A stretch of 64,000 nucleotides of DNA from Gymnorhina tibicen (lineage: Eukaryota; Chordata; Aves; Passeriformes; Artamidae), in contig VXAZ01002272.1 in NCBI GenBank assembly GCA_013399875.1, positions 186,001 through 250,000 of the forward strand, read 5' to 3'. Shown piece by piece: positions 1-13,800 of this stretch; positions within the stretch are counted from its first letter, which is position 1, and each line of letters starts with the position of its first letter. The notes below the pieces were generated by a model. It made no database searches. It had not been told where the DNA came from and was given only the letters and a program-made list of their open reading frames with translations. The translations under genes were made by a program, and so were the position numbers.

Positions 1-642
1 TTGTGAGGTGCCCTCTTCAGCCTGCCCATCAAAATTCCTTTTTATAGTCATATTGTTTGGTGCAATGAATGGTTTTCAAGAGCGCAGAATGCTTTAAAAA
101 TACATAGGCTTGTAACTTTACAATTAGAGGGCACCATTATGATCATGAAGCCTGACCTTTTACAAAATACAAGAGAGCAGAACTGCTGAACAGTGCCCAT
201 ATTTTTTTTTCCCGTGGCTAAGGCATATCTTATTAAAAGACATCCAGTCTTAATTTTAACATTTCATGCAGCAGAAAATCCTGTTTCTGTCTTTTTCACT
301 GTTTCCCATTGTTAATCATCATCTCTTGTAATAATTATCTGCTTGTGTCTACTTGGAATATGTTCAACTTCACTGTCCACCACATTAGGTTTTATCATGT
401 CTTTGTTTATTTGAAAGCCATGTATTGTCAGAAGGGGTTTCATATATGAACAAAACGTGAATTAGTCAGCTTAGCCTCATCTTTGATAAATTCAGTAAAA
501 TTACGTTTTCTTTAATCCCTCATTTTAAGGAAAGTTTTTATCATCCTTTTATCTGTACTGTCCAATTCATTTTTGCATTTCAGTTGCTCAGTGAAGGGAT
601 GCAGAAACAGCATAAACTATTCCAGTGCCATCACCAGACACA

Positions 643-1348
643 GTTATACCACATCTCTAATTTTGCTTACAGACTTAGCCATTGCATTTACTCTTTCCTT
701 ATTTACTCTGTCCTCAGTTACAGGGTTTCCTACTGTCAGGCTCTGGTGGTTACCCACACTGCCTTCCCTGCTTGCTGAAACACAGTCACCTATCCCTCCT
801 ACGTGACTGGGCTCTTGCCTTTTATATTTAGTTGGCAATATTTTAAAAGAAGACAGTATTGGATGAGCAAAACCAATTACCTCACAACTGAGCTGCTTTG
901 TAGTTCTGACTCCTCTGTATTTTCCAAAGTTTGTGTCCTCTTGCGGAGTTTTCCGCCATGACCCACAGACTGGTGAACCCACCGCAACTGCCAGGTATTT
1001 TATGCTGTACAGACATACTCTCCATATCCTCATGCATCTTTTTGGAGATTATATTGTCATTTGCAAGAATGTGGTGCTGAATACAGGTTTCATGTCAGGT
1101 TGTTTCTGGCTCAGCGCCTCTTTGATGTGTCCTCATTCAATAGCCAGGTGGGCTTGCAGTTTGTACAAAACTTCTGACAACTGCAGCCTTCAGATAACAA
1201 GTGTATCAGCATGGTGGTTACCTCCTTTTGATATACAGTCAACATCTGTTTCTGTCACAGCCTCCTTACATGACATGATGTTCTGTGGGGAAGGCAGATA
1301 CTCCTCTGAGCCTCTGTTGAAGTGGTATTGCCATGAAAATGGGTGGAT
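643..1348 (-). pseudogene. Possible decayed coding sequence of unknown identity
   Basis: On the minus strand one frame stays aligned for about 235 codons with only three internal stops: TGA near 1200, TGA near 1138 and TAA near 1044. Far more stops would be expected by chance in DNA of this base composition. The two TGA codons could be CGA codons changed by CpG decay, which is inference. The translated text has mixed, protein-like composition but I recognise no family. An overlapping plus-strand frame at 933-1379 is also open for 148 codons. It could be an old retrocopy, a fragment of a transposable element, or chance. Confidence 0.3.
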
Positions 1349-4300
1349 TAACTGTATCTCCTGCTTATTCAGGGATTGAGAGAGGAGGAAGTTTAGATGG
1401 GTGGGTTTTTAGCAAACTTTGTTTTGGAGTGTTCCAAAAGCCCTCACTGCCAGACTCCAGGCAAAGCAGCTATAAATACTATACTCACCAAGTCATTTAT
1501 AATACACTTTAGGTCGTACCATTCAAACAGTAATTACTCAGTACAGTCCCTGTCCAGAATTGCTTCCAGGTTAAGGACAGGGGTGTATATGACATGTGCT
1601 GGCCCAGAAGGCAACCAGGTGGCAGACTCACGTGCAATGCAGCCACTGAACCTTGGGGCCTCCAGGGACTTCTGCAGGGGAGTCAGAGGAAGAAGAATGT
1701 CATGGAGCGGGTCTGGGGCTCTTTGCACAAGGACCAGGTGCTGCTTGGCTCCTGAGAGATGGAGAGATTCCCTTGTGCATCAGAAGTTTTACAAGTGAAA
1801 GGAAGGAGGGGAAGGGTGTGAGAAGAGAGACATTAGAGGAGGATGACTCCACAGGACATCTGGAGTTACTGACAGACCCATGTGTGTATTGTGGAGATGG
1901 GGAAGCGGGACATAGCAGAGGGATGCAGGAAATATGAGGGAGTCACATGGGGGAAATGGAGGTAGCAGCTGCCTTGGAATTCTTCTGGAAGAGGTCAGAA
2001 AAGAATGTAAGGAATCCAGTGGCAAAGGGATTTTAATCACTGCATCTAGGGGTGGCCAACCTAGGGTCCAAAATTTCAGTAGTAAAAATGTGGTGAAAGC
2101 TAACTGTAGAAACTTTTAAAGAAAGAACCTGTGTGACTAAATGACAGCTTCAGGCTGAGTTACAAATCTGAGATGTATTTATAAACCAGAAAGGAATGAC
2201 CAATTGATATGCACCCCTTTGAAACAACGTGGAAAATTCGTTGTAAGTGCCTATAGGAAGGCTTTCTGGAAGTTTTAACCTCACATCCCGCAAGCTTTCA
2301 CAGGGAGAGCTGGAATCACTGAGGAGGTGGAATACCAACAGGAGCCGTGTAATATCTGGCTGAGTGTATGTTCGGCCAGGGGAACTGCAGTATGTGATAG
2401 GCACAGCAGGTAAAGCGTCAGAGACCTGCAAAGTTCTCAGGGTGTTTGTGAGGGGGGAGATAGGGACGTGGGGAGAAGACTGGAGATAACTGAATAGTGA
2501 GTTATTGCACAATACATGAGTCACGCAGTTTTTACCTCATCTGGCTAAAATTCAGATTGGTTTCAGAGGGCTAATTTATCCCAGCCTGGTTCCTAAGTGT
2601 CTGGTATCTACCAAGCTGACTAACTGAATTAGAAGAGAGGCCTGGGACGGGAGTAGCAGGGAAGCCAAGTCAGGATGGAGGCATGTGAGCCATAACCACA
2701 TTATTCTTCAACCTCACTTGGGTAAATGATGTGGTATTAATTATAGATGTTCTGAACACAGATCACTTCCTAAAACTGTTAAATGAGCTTTTAGATTTTC
2801 CTCATATACCACTTTCATAAAGCAGGAATTTTACATACAGGAGATATTCCAATTGAGCATGGTGAATTTGCAAAAAGACTCTGTTTTGCATTAATTTCTC
2901 CTAATGATATTATTCCCCACAGCCCAGGCTTTATATTGCATGTTTTCAGAGTTTCTGAGGGTGTTCCTGGAAGCACTGCCTTGACAGGGAACCAGGAAGG
3001 GCTACAGGAAGATTGGGTCCTGGGAAGATATAAGCTGATTTTTAATACAGTTCTTGTTCTGAATTGGTGACCCCTTTTTTGAAGTATTTTTGAATATCCC
3101 ACAAAATATATTAAAGCAACAAAACCAGAGATTTGGGCCATGGCTTCTACAGTCTATTTCAACAAGTAACATTTTAATTGCAGTATTATATTCTAGCACT
3201 GTTCTGTTTTCACTTGTACCAATTTAGATCTAGAGTTACTACACTGAAATTATCTTGGATTCGCATTGCTATAAGAGTTGAAAATCTGGTTCAGAAGCAA
3301 AAAAATTTGCTCAGGAAGGCAGCAAATTCCGTGGAAAACCTGCAGTTAGGACTTTGCTCAGTGTATCTCTGCACTGGAGGGACCATATATTTCAAACTAC
3401 TACCTGATGTGAGTCGAATTTTGTTTCTGTGCTGTTTAAGGTGGACAGCATGACTGGCAGTCTGTATTTAAGGACAAGGGTGTAAATACAAAATAGTATA
3501 GTCAAAATTTCACCATCAAGCTTAACAGAATGGCCAACATGGCATATTTTAGGGCTGAAAATTGAATTATGCTAAAAATCTAAATCTGAGGAAAAATTAT
3601 TGTGAATAAAGAATTTTCTGTTGGGAAAAATGTCATAATTATAGGAAAAAAATCTTCTGTTTTCTGTGGTCGCTGAATCACAGAATTTTTTTTCCTGTGA
3701 GTTCTATGTTCATCCCAAACATGTAGGGGACAAAATTCTTTTTTTAGAGCTTTTGGTTTTATTCTGTCTGGTCAGTCAAAATCAGGATCTCAGCCACTTT
3801 TTGAATGACAAAAATAAGTAAGTGGGATTAGTCTAGAGTCTTCAAAACAGGGACTTTGGCTATATAGTAATAATAGACCAAATTTCAGAAGAGTGAACCA
3901 CCAGCAACTTCAGCTAACCTCCTACCCAGGTATTTAATGTCAAACTGTCTCTTTGATGAATGGTCCCAATTTCAGCAGGAATTCCCAGGTAATTTTGAAA
4001 TGTAGGCTGTTTATTTAGTAGCTCCCCTGGACCTGGAAGTGCTTTACATTCCTGTGGGGCAAAACCAACTCTTTTCCATATTCGACACAGAGCCGAATGG
4101 TGTGTCAATACTGAAGAAATGCTTGTCCTGCTGACCAGCATGTTGGAGGCAGAGGAAGATATATTTGAAAAACTGCAATGCAGACAGAACTAGGAAAACC
4201 CTTTAATTTCCACTGTCTCCTCATTCTTACCAGGAGTGGTGTTTTGTACTAGATATCCTGAAATTCTGTATTAGAAAACATCTTCCAATAATCTGTTCAC

Positions 4301-5179
4301 TTGAAAGTCAAAATATGTTCATTTTTTCATCGAACAATTGCAGATTTAGGGACAAATTCTGCTGCTTTCTGAGTGCCTACAGCTGCAAGTTGAGTTGGCA
4401 CATCTGTGCTGCCATATGAATACCAGACTTGATTTATGAGGTGAATTTCCACTACAGAAAATTGTCTTAATTCATGGTAATAATCTTTTGGAGCTGAGTT
4501 TCAGATTGTAATAGCTGCTAAGCAAATTCTATCTGTCAAAATAAATGTACATTCACTAAAGAGTCTCAAGCTAAGTAAAAATATAAATTTTGGAACTTGT
4601 GTCTTTGCTAGTTTTCACACACAGCTGAAGGATGGGCTGTTTTCTTTCTTTTGATATAGGGTGGAAAACCAGGGAACAGACGTCAGTCAACACAACACAC
4701 TTTTTGGGCTGAGTTTTATCTATGTGATGACATGAACTCTGTGAGGCTCCACCAGAGCAGGTACAAAGATAATTTGGCCTCACTGCTGTAAGAAAGTAAA
4801 ACAGATTAGTTTGGAACTTATCTTGAAGATGGGGTGAGTCAATGAGAACTGGCACTGAATCTAAACACTGAGCCTTAATGAAAATTCAAGGCAATGGAGT
4901 TTTTTTCACTTTGTAAGATTGCCAGGTACTGTTCAGATGAACTAAGAAGACACAGGCCCTCAGTCTTCCTTTTTGCAACACGTTAAGCATCCTTGTTGAA
5001 ATGCAGCAGTGTTCATTTAAGAAGAACCCTCGGTATTACAGTGGCATTTTCTCTGTTAATAAGTGTCAAACTGGATAATATAGGATATCTGGGTGCTCAG
5101 CCTTCCACAGTTTGCTGCCTACTGGAAAAAGGTGCTACAACAGTAACACACCTACGGGCTGCAGAAAAACTGAGCGTGA

Positions 5180-5430
5180 GTGTGAGCATCCCTCAAGCAG
5201 TGCCCTGAAGCGATGGTGGCCACACGTTCTCTGCAGTGACTGTCCCCCTTCCGTGACGGGGTCCCGGCCATGCTGCAGATTCCCGAAAGTGTCCTTACCC
5301 CTTCCCCCAGCGTGGCAGTCGCGGCTGGAAGCAGAGCACAAGCCGCCCGCAGCTGTGACTAACGCGGGGAATGATTCACGTTACAGCTCACGGGAGGCAG
5401 CTTTCTTGGCTGTAAAAGGCCGGTGTGTTG
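5180..5430. promoter_or_regulatory. Isolated CpG-dense, GC-rich patch
   Basis: I count roughly 18 CpG dinucleotides in about 250 bases, while the surrounding kilobases have very few. No conserved reading frame is visible in it. Such a patch in AT-rich intronic DNA may mark an enhancer or an alternative promoter, but nothing here proves activity. Confidence 0.35.
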
Positions 5431-8400
5431 GTTACCCGTTATGCCATGAAAAGCTGACAAAAACCCACCACTTCTGTCTCTGTTCTCTTGCAAGTTCTGG
5501 GAACCTTCCCAGCAGATGTGGATAAAGGAAAGTTTGCAAGAAAACAGGTTTTAATGCTTAAGCTTTCATGCACGGCTGTCCAATACTTGTAGCCATCTTC
5601 CAGTGTTTGATTTATTATATCATTCATTATCCTTTTTTGGTTGTAACTAAATTGTCCCAAAATGCAGCATTTAATTTGTTTCCAGAAGTAAGGGTGCAAA
5701 TACAACAGAAAGGATGCTCAGGATAGGGACTGCAGAGACCAGCTGGACCTCAGAAGTTTTCTGTGAATGTCAAGTGAGCTTCATCTTAAGTAGTATTTCA
5801 GTAAACAGCTTCTACGAGCCTGTCCAAGTTAGCCCTTTTCAGTGTTCTAGATCATGCTTCTGTTTCACATCCTGGTCCTAAATCCTTGCTTTCCATACTG
5901 CGTTTTTTTAGTAGTCACTAGCATTATCAGCAAATTATCATTTATTTAAATAGTCAATTGTACTAGTAAAAATAGTAAAAATTTAATATTATTATGTTTT
6001 CCCAAGCTGTATTAATTGACTGAAACACTGCTCTTCCCTCATATTTTTCCATACTCTCTATACTCTTCAAGGAAAAAGTTGCACTTCAGCAAAAAGAGTT
6101 CTCCTGCAGAATTTAGCTGACAGGTCTGAAGAAAGTCCTGCAGACTGGAAGAACCAGCTTTAAAGAAAAAAAAAAAAAGGGGTCAAGATGAGAAATGTGT
6201 CCTTTCACCCCTATATAAGAGACATATACTTGACTTGATTGTTGCCTCCCAAGGTGAATATCTGTGCCCACTCTTGGGAAAAGCAACAACACGGCAGTTT
6301 TGTTTAACAAACCGGGTCAAAGATAACTCACCAAAGCTCTTAGCATTTTCTGGCAGTATTAGAGGGCCATGATTCAACATAATGAACTATCCCTGAGCAG
6401 TTTCTCCCCTAATAGAAGTAGGCTTTTAATTAGCCTCCAGCCTTTATTCCTTTGGATTCACTTTATTTTGTGTCTTGAACAGACTTATTACCTGCTGTAT
6501 AAGAAAAAAAACAAACCCTCTTGTGTTCCAGCATACACTGAACCTTATCATCTGCTGTCTCCATTCAGTGCCATAAAACATCTGGGAGGGTTATCTGCTC
6601 ACTCCCTGTTTTAATTTGGGCTCAGCTGGATCTGAAAGACACATCCCCCTAGGGGTAGTGAGGCATCTTGTCATCACCATGAACTTCCCCTAGAGACATA
6701 TATTTTCTGTGCAGCAGGCTAGAGCAGAGACACGTATTTCCATGTGCAGGGATTAGAGCCAAAGCACTTAAGTACTCTGACCTCTTGTGTGTGATAGGCT
6801 GTGCAATTCTATCTAGTTACTCCTGTACAAAGTCCAATGACTTTGTTTTTGGCTAAAGCATATCTTTTAAATGAGGAGTTGGGCTTGATCTAAAGGCATT
6901 AAAGTACAGGGAATCCCCTGTGATGGCAATTTGTTCCAGTTGTAATCACCCCCACTGCTTCAATTTTTTGCTTTTTTTCTGAGAAGAGTCTCTACCTCCA
7001 ACTTGCAGCCAGGAATGTATGTTACTCCTACCTCTTCATAAAAGTGCTCTTTAGTGACAGTGCTCCCTTGAAGCACACAAGTTTGCAGCCAAGTCTTCTG
7101 GCTTTCTTTTAATTACTGTTTTCTTCCAAGTATGAAAAGCATTTGGCTCAATTTAAGCCTCTCACTGTAAACCCCGGACTCCTGGTCAGACTCATAGTCG
7201 TGGAAACACCTGGTGTGACTTGCAGCCTCCCCACCAGGGACATTAGGGTCATTAGCTCAATAGCAGCTCCCTCCTGTATGTGCTACCTTGGAGCCAGTGG
7301 CCCTCAAGACTCCTGACTCCATCAGGAGCTGCCCTTGGTCACCAGCTCCAGGAGACCTTTTGTCTTGGTCTTTGAATGACTGGCCTGGCCCTGAGCTGTA
7401 GACATGGTCCAAGGTTCTCCAGCCTCCAGGTACTGTCTCCAGCATGAGGAGGCTCGAAGCCACAGCAGTGAGTTGGGCTTTTCCAGTCCTTGTGTTGAGC
7501 TGAGTTCTCATCCGTGCTGCAATGCCTGAGGCTGGTCCAGCTGCCAGCTCACTGCAGCAAGCCAAGAAGCTGGTTCTGCCCTTTTGTCCTTAACACCATG
7601 GTGGGAACACTTTGGTAGCCTTCTTGTCATCTCACTCGTTATCTTTTTTGGAGCCACTGCTCTCCACTCACAGCACAGAGGGTTTGTGATTTTGTTTCCA
7701 CCATACAATTAGATACCCTGATACTCACTTTCCTGTATGTGGTCCTGGTTTATCCTGTGACTCATCTTGCTTGAATGGCTGCCCTGTACTCATCATTATG
7801 TTTAGTTATGCACTAGGTTTTGTGTTCCCTTGGGAAACCTATAAGGTTTGTGTCTGTGGCTGAGAGAGGCCAAAGAAGGATTTCCCGCAAAGCTGTATGC
7901 CATTTTCAGACAATGCAAAATATTATGGAGCAGCTAAGCAGTTTACTAACTAATGAAATAATGATTAAAAATTAAGTGCTCTTCTGTCCTCTGGCTTCTG
8001 TCCATGTACAGTAAAATTTTGACCTGAGCTAGCTCATGCACCTTGGCAGAACACTTAGAGGAAATTTCTGTAAGTGCAGTTAAATTTCTTTAACAAAGCA
8101 CTCGGCAAAACAAGAAGTGGAAGAGAGAAGAACCTGCATAACAAATTATACTACCCAATTTCTACAGGGGTGTAACACTTTTTGCTGGGCATATCCTCTC
8201 TGATCTTTTGGCACAAGGACTACCAGGACATTCATCAAGCAGTTTAATCTGTTTTGGGGTCATGTGCATGACTGCGCAACACAGTTCATCTAAAAATTTA
8301 CAGACTTAGTCTCGCCAGTAAAAAATAATATTCATATAGTAGGATATGAAGAAACTGAATACCTTAATTCTCCTTAAAAGTATTTTTTAAATTCTTAGTT

Positions 8401-10430
8401 TTCACAGCATTAAAGAAAGTCTTGTCTAAGCTATTTAAATAGAGTGATGCATTGTTCAAATGAGCAAAACAAGATGCCATCTTTTCTTGTGGATCGGGAA
8501 AGAAGTGCGGAACAAGAAGAACTTGAAAAGTAGTGAAAACTCTTAGTCTCTTACATGAAAAGGCTACAGCTTATGTGTTCAAACATTTCTTCCTTTTGGA
8601 GGCTGGAGTAAGATTCAGAGTATGAGGAGGTATGAAGTGTGCTTACCAAACAAACTACACATTTCATTGAAAAAGAAGGTTCTGCTTACACTGAGAACTC
8701 TGCTTTTCATGATCCTATTTGTGATGTGTGCCTTTAGCTATAGTTTATGGTTTTCAACATTTCCAGCTCTGCTTTTCAGGAGGATGTAGTTCAGCCATGG
8801 AAAAAATTTGTACTGGGCTGAAACTTGCCATACAAGAAACTAGCCAAGAAATAAATTTACTAAGTCAAATAAAATTGCTGAGAAACAGAATTTTTAGAAA
8901 ATATTTTTACACTTAATACGTGAAAATTATTTTTCAGCCTATTAGTTATAAACCTTAGAGCACTACAGGGACTAACTGCCTGTGGATTCCAAAGACACAA
9001 GGACGAGTTATTTTGTATTTTATTGGATTTTCCTTAAATATGTTATAGTGCTGTGTGTTAATTTTTTTAATACAAAGTTTCCACTGAGCTGCCAGTGTGG
9101 CAGCTTCACCTGCTCTTCTGTTTTATGCTTTTAGCTTGACATGGAATAAAAACCATTTTCCAGCTCCCTGGCTGAGTGATACACCTGCACTGATAGGGTA
9201 AATCGCATGTAAGTCTGTGGAAGCCAGCGAGGTTGCACTTGCGTAACTAAAACTGTGATAAGGAAAAAGAGTGTTTAGTGCAGTTTAGTGCTAAAAACAT
9301 TTGACACTTGCTTTGAACAAATAAATTACAGTGTCTCCACACTTAGTTGGAAAGGCTGTGGGTCAAGGGTGTGATGTATTTCTCTGCTGGAGTTCAAAAG
9401 AGCAGCTGCAGAGTATGGCATAAATAACAGCAGATATGGACCTCTTTGAGAGTGAAAAGGCAGGATATATTGGCCCTGAAGTCAAATATTGACCCCAGAT
9501 TTGTTTCAGTCTTTTTTTTTCCTTTTCTTCAAGGAGCAATAAATCTTGGTATTTGGCAAAAAAACAAGAATGGAAAAGCAAATTCAGGTTTGACACAAAT
9601 ATAGTCAATTCTATTAACTTTCTAAGTTCTTGCCACCTTGTACAGAAAGGGACTGTTTTCCTTGTATTTTTAGGGGTATATCATATCAAAACAAGGAAAC
9701 TGATTATTACAGCCATTGTTTGAGAACTTCAGCATTCTTCAAAAAGTTAAAAGTGTGATAAAGTTACAAGTGTAGAAGAACATTGAAACCAGTGAGAAAG
9801 TTCTAAAGCAGATATGTAGGTTTGCAGTCCAAAAGTCTTTGGCATTAACTTCAGGCAGAATAATTTTTCAGAATTAGTTTAGACATCTTGACTGTTTGAG
9901 TTCCTTCTTCCCTCTTCCCTGAATAGTTGTCCGCCAAATTTTCAGTTACTTTGGGATTGCTTTCACTGAAACACAAGCTAATATTTGGGTTTGGGGCTTT
10001 TTATTGCATAGGATTGTACCTTTCACAGGAACTTTTAATAACATATTTACGTGTCAACTAGGGAAAAAAAACCCCCAAGGTCTCCTTTAAAATTTTTTGT
10101 CTGAATTAAAATTTACAAATTCCCACTTGTAACTATAGATTTATATTATGCCTTCTGCCTCTTAATTAAAATGCCCTGGGATTTTCTCTCCATTAAAGCA
10201 TATACATTTTATAGTGAAAAGTTCTAAGCTTTTTATTTAGTCTTCTGGGTAAGAAAATTATTTTGTTCTGTTTAAGCCTTTCACTGTCAGCCTCAATCCC
10301 CTGATAAAGCTTGTAGCAATGAGCCTGAAATGCATGGTAAGACTTGAGTTTTACCAGACTAAAGACGACCAAGTCATACTTAAGTCTTGACCTAAGTCAG
10401 ACTTTAAATCAGACTTAGCAGGCTTGTAAA

Positions 10431-10841
10431 TCCTATGAGGCGTGGCTGAGGGAGCTGGAGTTGTTTAGCCTGGAGAAAAGGAGGCTCAAGGGTGACTTTA
10501 TCACTCTCTATAACCACCTGAAAGGAGGGTGTAGCCAGCTGGGGGTTGCCCTCTTCTCCCAGGCAACAAGTGACTAGACAATAGGATATGGCCTCAAGCT
10601 ATGTCCCCTGCCAGGGGAGGTTCAGGCTGGACATCAGGAGGAATTTCTTCACCAAAAGGGTTGTCAAGTATTGGAATGGACTGCCAAGGGGAGGTGGTGC
10701 AGTCACCATCCCTGGAGGTCTTCAAGAAACAACTGGATGGAGCACTCAGTGCATGGTGTAGTTGACAAAGTGGGGATGGGTCAAAGGCTGGCCTCAATGA
10801 TCTCAGAGGTCTTTTCCAACCAAAATGATTCTGAGATTCTT
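10431..10841 (+). mobile_element. CR1 LINE 3' fragment
   Basis: The text follows the CR1 3' region: gctgagggagctggagttg, then tagcctggagaaaaggaggc, the segment with tctataaccacctgaaagg, a block resembling gaatttcttcaccaaaaggg, and the terminal part ending in short ATTCTG-like repeats. It is a 5'-truncated element, as usual for CR1, about 410 bases long. Confidence 0.92.
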
Positions 10842-13800
10842 AGTCCCCTATCTGCAGATGTGGAATCTCAGGAGACCCTGACCTCATGGCAACTGCCTAC
10901 CCCTTGTACTACTCTGAAGACAGAGAGGCTAAAACTCCCAAGCTCCGTTAAAAAATATTTTGCAAAGACTTGGTTTTCTGTGATTTCATAAGCTCTCAAG
11001 AAAAGGATTATAGCAAGGAATATGTTTCAGGAAGATAATTATTTTTGCAGGTATTACTATTATTGTTGTTCGGTTTTTTTGTTGTTATTCTTGCTGTTGA
11101 AAGTGTAGCAAATGTTTTCACGTTTAATGGATTTGTCAGCTTCTGTATTTTCATGATTGCAGTAGTGTTTTCACCTACTTAACCCAGTGATTGCATTGAC
11201 ATTAGGAAGGCAGCAGGGTAGGTGCTATGTAGGCAAGTAATATGTTTGTTGTCTAATTCTTAGCTAATTCCTTGTCTTTGCGACTGTGGGGCTCTGGGTC
11301 TACTTCTGCATGGCTTTTCCTCACTTGTAACAAGCAGATTTAATTCACCATTTCCCAGCATTTGCCAAGATAGTGCAAATTTGCTTATCGTTTTATTAGG
11401 AGGGAAAACACGAATTGCGTCACCAACCACACTCCCACCCCTGTATAGGAAACTTCTTGTAGTAATTTACGGAATAAAAATTTCCTCTCTAGATAAGGGT
11501 GAGTATTAAGCAGGGAAAAATCCCAGAAATTGAGATGGTATGAGGTGGAAAAAATCCATTTATCAGGGCTGTTTGCTCCTTACATTGCACAGTCATTACA
11601 CATTGGCACAAGTGTTTGAAAAAACTGTCTGGTTGACTGAGGAATTCATCCTAAGTCTGTGTTTTATCCAGGAAATTGGATGCTAGTGAGGTGTGAATGA
11701 GCCTGGGTTAGGGAGACCTCAAGAGTCAGAGATGCTACAGGACACAAGGAGACAGGAGAGGGGGAAAAGAGGAGAACAGAATGAGAAAGCTGAAAGATGG
11801 GAGCTGCATTGGGTCACAGTCCTTCCTTAACCTAGAGATCCAGCTTCACAGAGGAAATCTTCCACTTTGAAAAGATAAGATTCTGGAAAAGGAGGCAGAG
11901 GAGGAGGTTTGTTAGGTTGGAGGATGGAAATAGGATTTATTGTGTCTGCCGTCAAGCCTGCAATATTTCTGTGGAAAAAGCCTTACCTTTAGAAAGTGGT
12001 TTTAGAAGGGCAGTGAGGTGAAAAATAAATCCAGGCCCTGACAGCTCCTCTCCTTTGGAGGTGATTTAATGCCGAGTCTCAATTCAGCTGAGGGGAGTAA
12101 GGCAGCACACTTCCAGAGGAGCAGCGTTTATACCTAGACATAATTTCTCTCCTGTAGTTGAGCATATAGCCTCAGGAGATTAGGAATGAATTTACAGCCA
12201 GTGGATTTGTGACCGTGAGCTATGTTCAGTGCAGTGCCTGTGGGGATCATTTCTTCTCAGTTCGGTATTGGTATCTCAGCCAAGCATTCTTGATATCACA
12301 GGGAAAAGGCTAATCAGAAGTGCAATTTGCATAACTAAAAGAGTAGAGCAGGCTTCTTTATACCTACTGTTTTCTGAACTCACTTTTTTTTGAGGTCCTA
12401 CTGCATTCTTCCTTGTGGTCCTTTCCATTTTTGGGGTCACCTTCCAAATAAGAGGCCTATGTAACTGCTAAGTACCCAGCACGGATAGAAACACTTTCAC
12501 CTCTTCTTTTTTTGTGCATATTAGTCTTTTAAATTCCAAATAATATCCTCAGAGAGACTTTTCAGTTGGAGAAGGAGTAACTTTTATATTAGAGTGGTTC
12601 TTAATGAAGGCAACAGAAGCATTACCACTAAATCCAGAAAAGGGTATATAAAGGTCTATATATTCATTTGAGGCATCAAATCTTGATTAATTTTTTTCAA
12701 TTCTGTTAATGCCAGGATTTATTGCAGCATTCCAGCTGGAAAAAGTAACAAAACTTGTAGTTCCAGATACATCTCCAAGTTTGAATTTCTGCATGAAGTT
12801 GGGTATCCTTGTTCAGTCTCAGGCAATTTTTTTTCCCACTGAAAACCTCATCAAAAGTACCTCTGTATTTTTCCCTAACCAAAAAAGGTAAATACAGTTT
12901 TTGTGCTATCAAATATGGTTGAAACCCTGTTTTGTTCTGCTCCACTAGGTAGGAGATGAGGGAAAAAATCCTGATGAGAAGGGCATGCTGGTTGTGCTTC
13001 TGACTACCAAGTGAAAATTGGTTTAGATTCATATGAGCTACAAGAGTTTAAAAGCACACTTTGCTGTGGCACATGGTGTTTTACGTTGCTCCTAAATGAA
13101 TGACCTGCCTCAGCCATGTCAGGGGTGCATGTGTGCACAGAAACTTACATGGAACAGATGGCTGCCAAATATTTCCATTTAACTTGTGAAGGCACATAAA
13201 AAATTTAATTTCTGGAACAGCATTTCTGACAACATCAGTGGATACAGAAATGTTGATTTTTTGTGCATGGCTGGAGTTTCCACTGTTTCTTGTTCTTTAA
13301 AACAGTGATGCAATGTTTCTAGCATTGCCCTTAATGTTAAAAGTTGCAGAAGCAACAGGTAAAACAACAGGTGAATGCTTCCTGTGAAGAGCATCGTTTT
13401 TGCACCTGTGCTCTGGATGACTTCATCATGTCCTTGGTGAGTGGCCCTGCAGCACAGGTGTCACTGCTGTGGGTATTGGCACCTACCACACTCACAGCCA
13501 TGGAAGGGATCACGTCGCCCTCTTCAAGAAATGTATCTCAAAAGCCACAAAGCATGGAGTTAACCACTTCATGTGCCTACCAGTTAACACCATTACTAGG
13601 GCCACTAATACCTAAATACTGTGTTACAAAATCAGAGAATGTTAGAGAAAATGTACATTTTGCATGTGTTACCCTTTTTCATCCTTTCAGTTGAATGTAA
13701 ATTGAATTAAGATTAAAAATCATGTACATTAGTCATCAAATTATATAATCTTAATTAGGATCTATGTTTCATTACAAAGCATATTTATTTCAGAATGGAA

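Larger units (their letters stand above)
1..10430. other. Presumed COLEC12 intron 1 (5' part in window); no exon seen
   Basis: AT-rich sequence with no recognisable conserved exon on either strand. I looked for the acidic COLEC12 first exon and did not find it. A stop-poor minus-strand frame lies at 643-1348 and a CpG-dense patch at about 5180-5430 (both listed separately). There is a short A run at about 6164-6178. Assignment to intron 1 is an inference from the following exon's entry phase and from the very long human intron 1. Confidence 0.6.

Noticed and set aside
7257..7708. Overlapping minus-strand open frames in a somewhat GC-richer block, as a possible retroviral or gene fragment
   Set aside because: No LTR signals, splice sites or recognised protein motifs; left unannotated.
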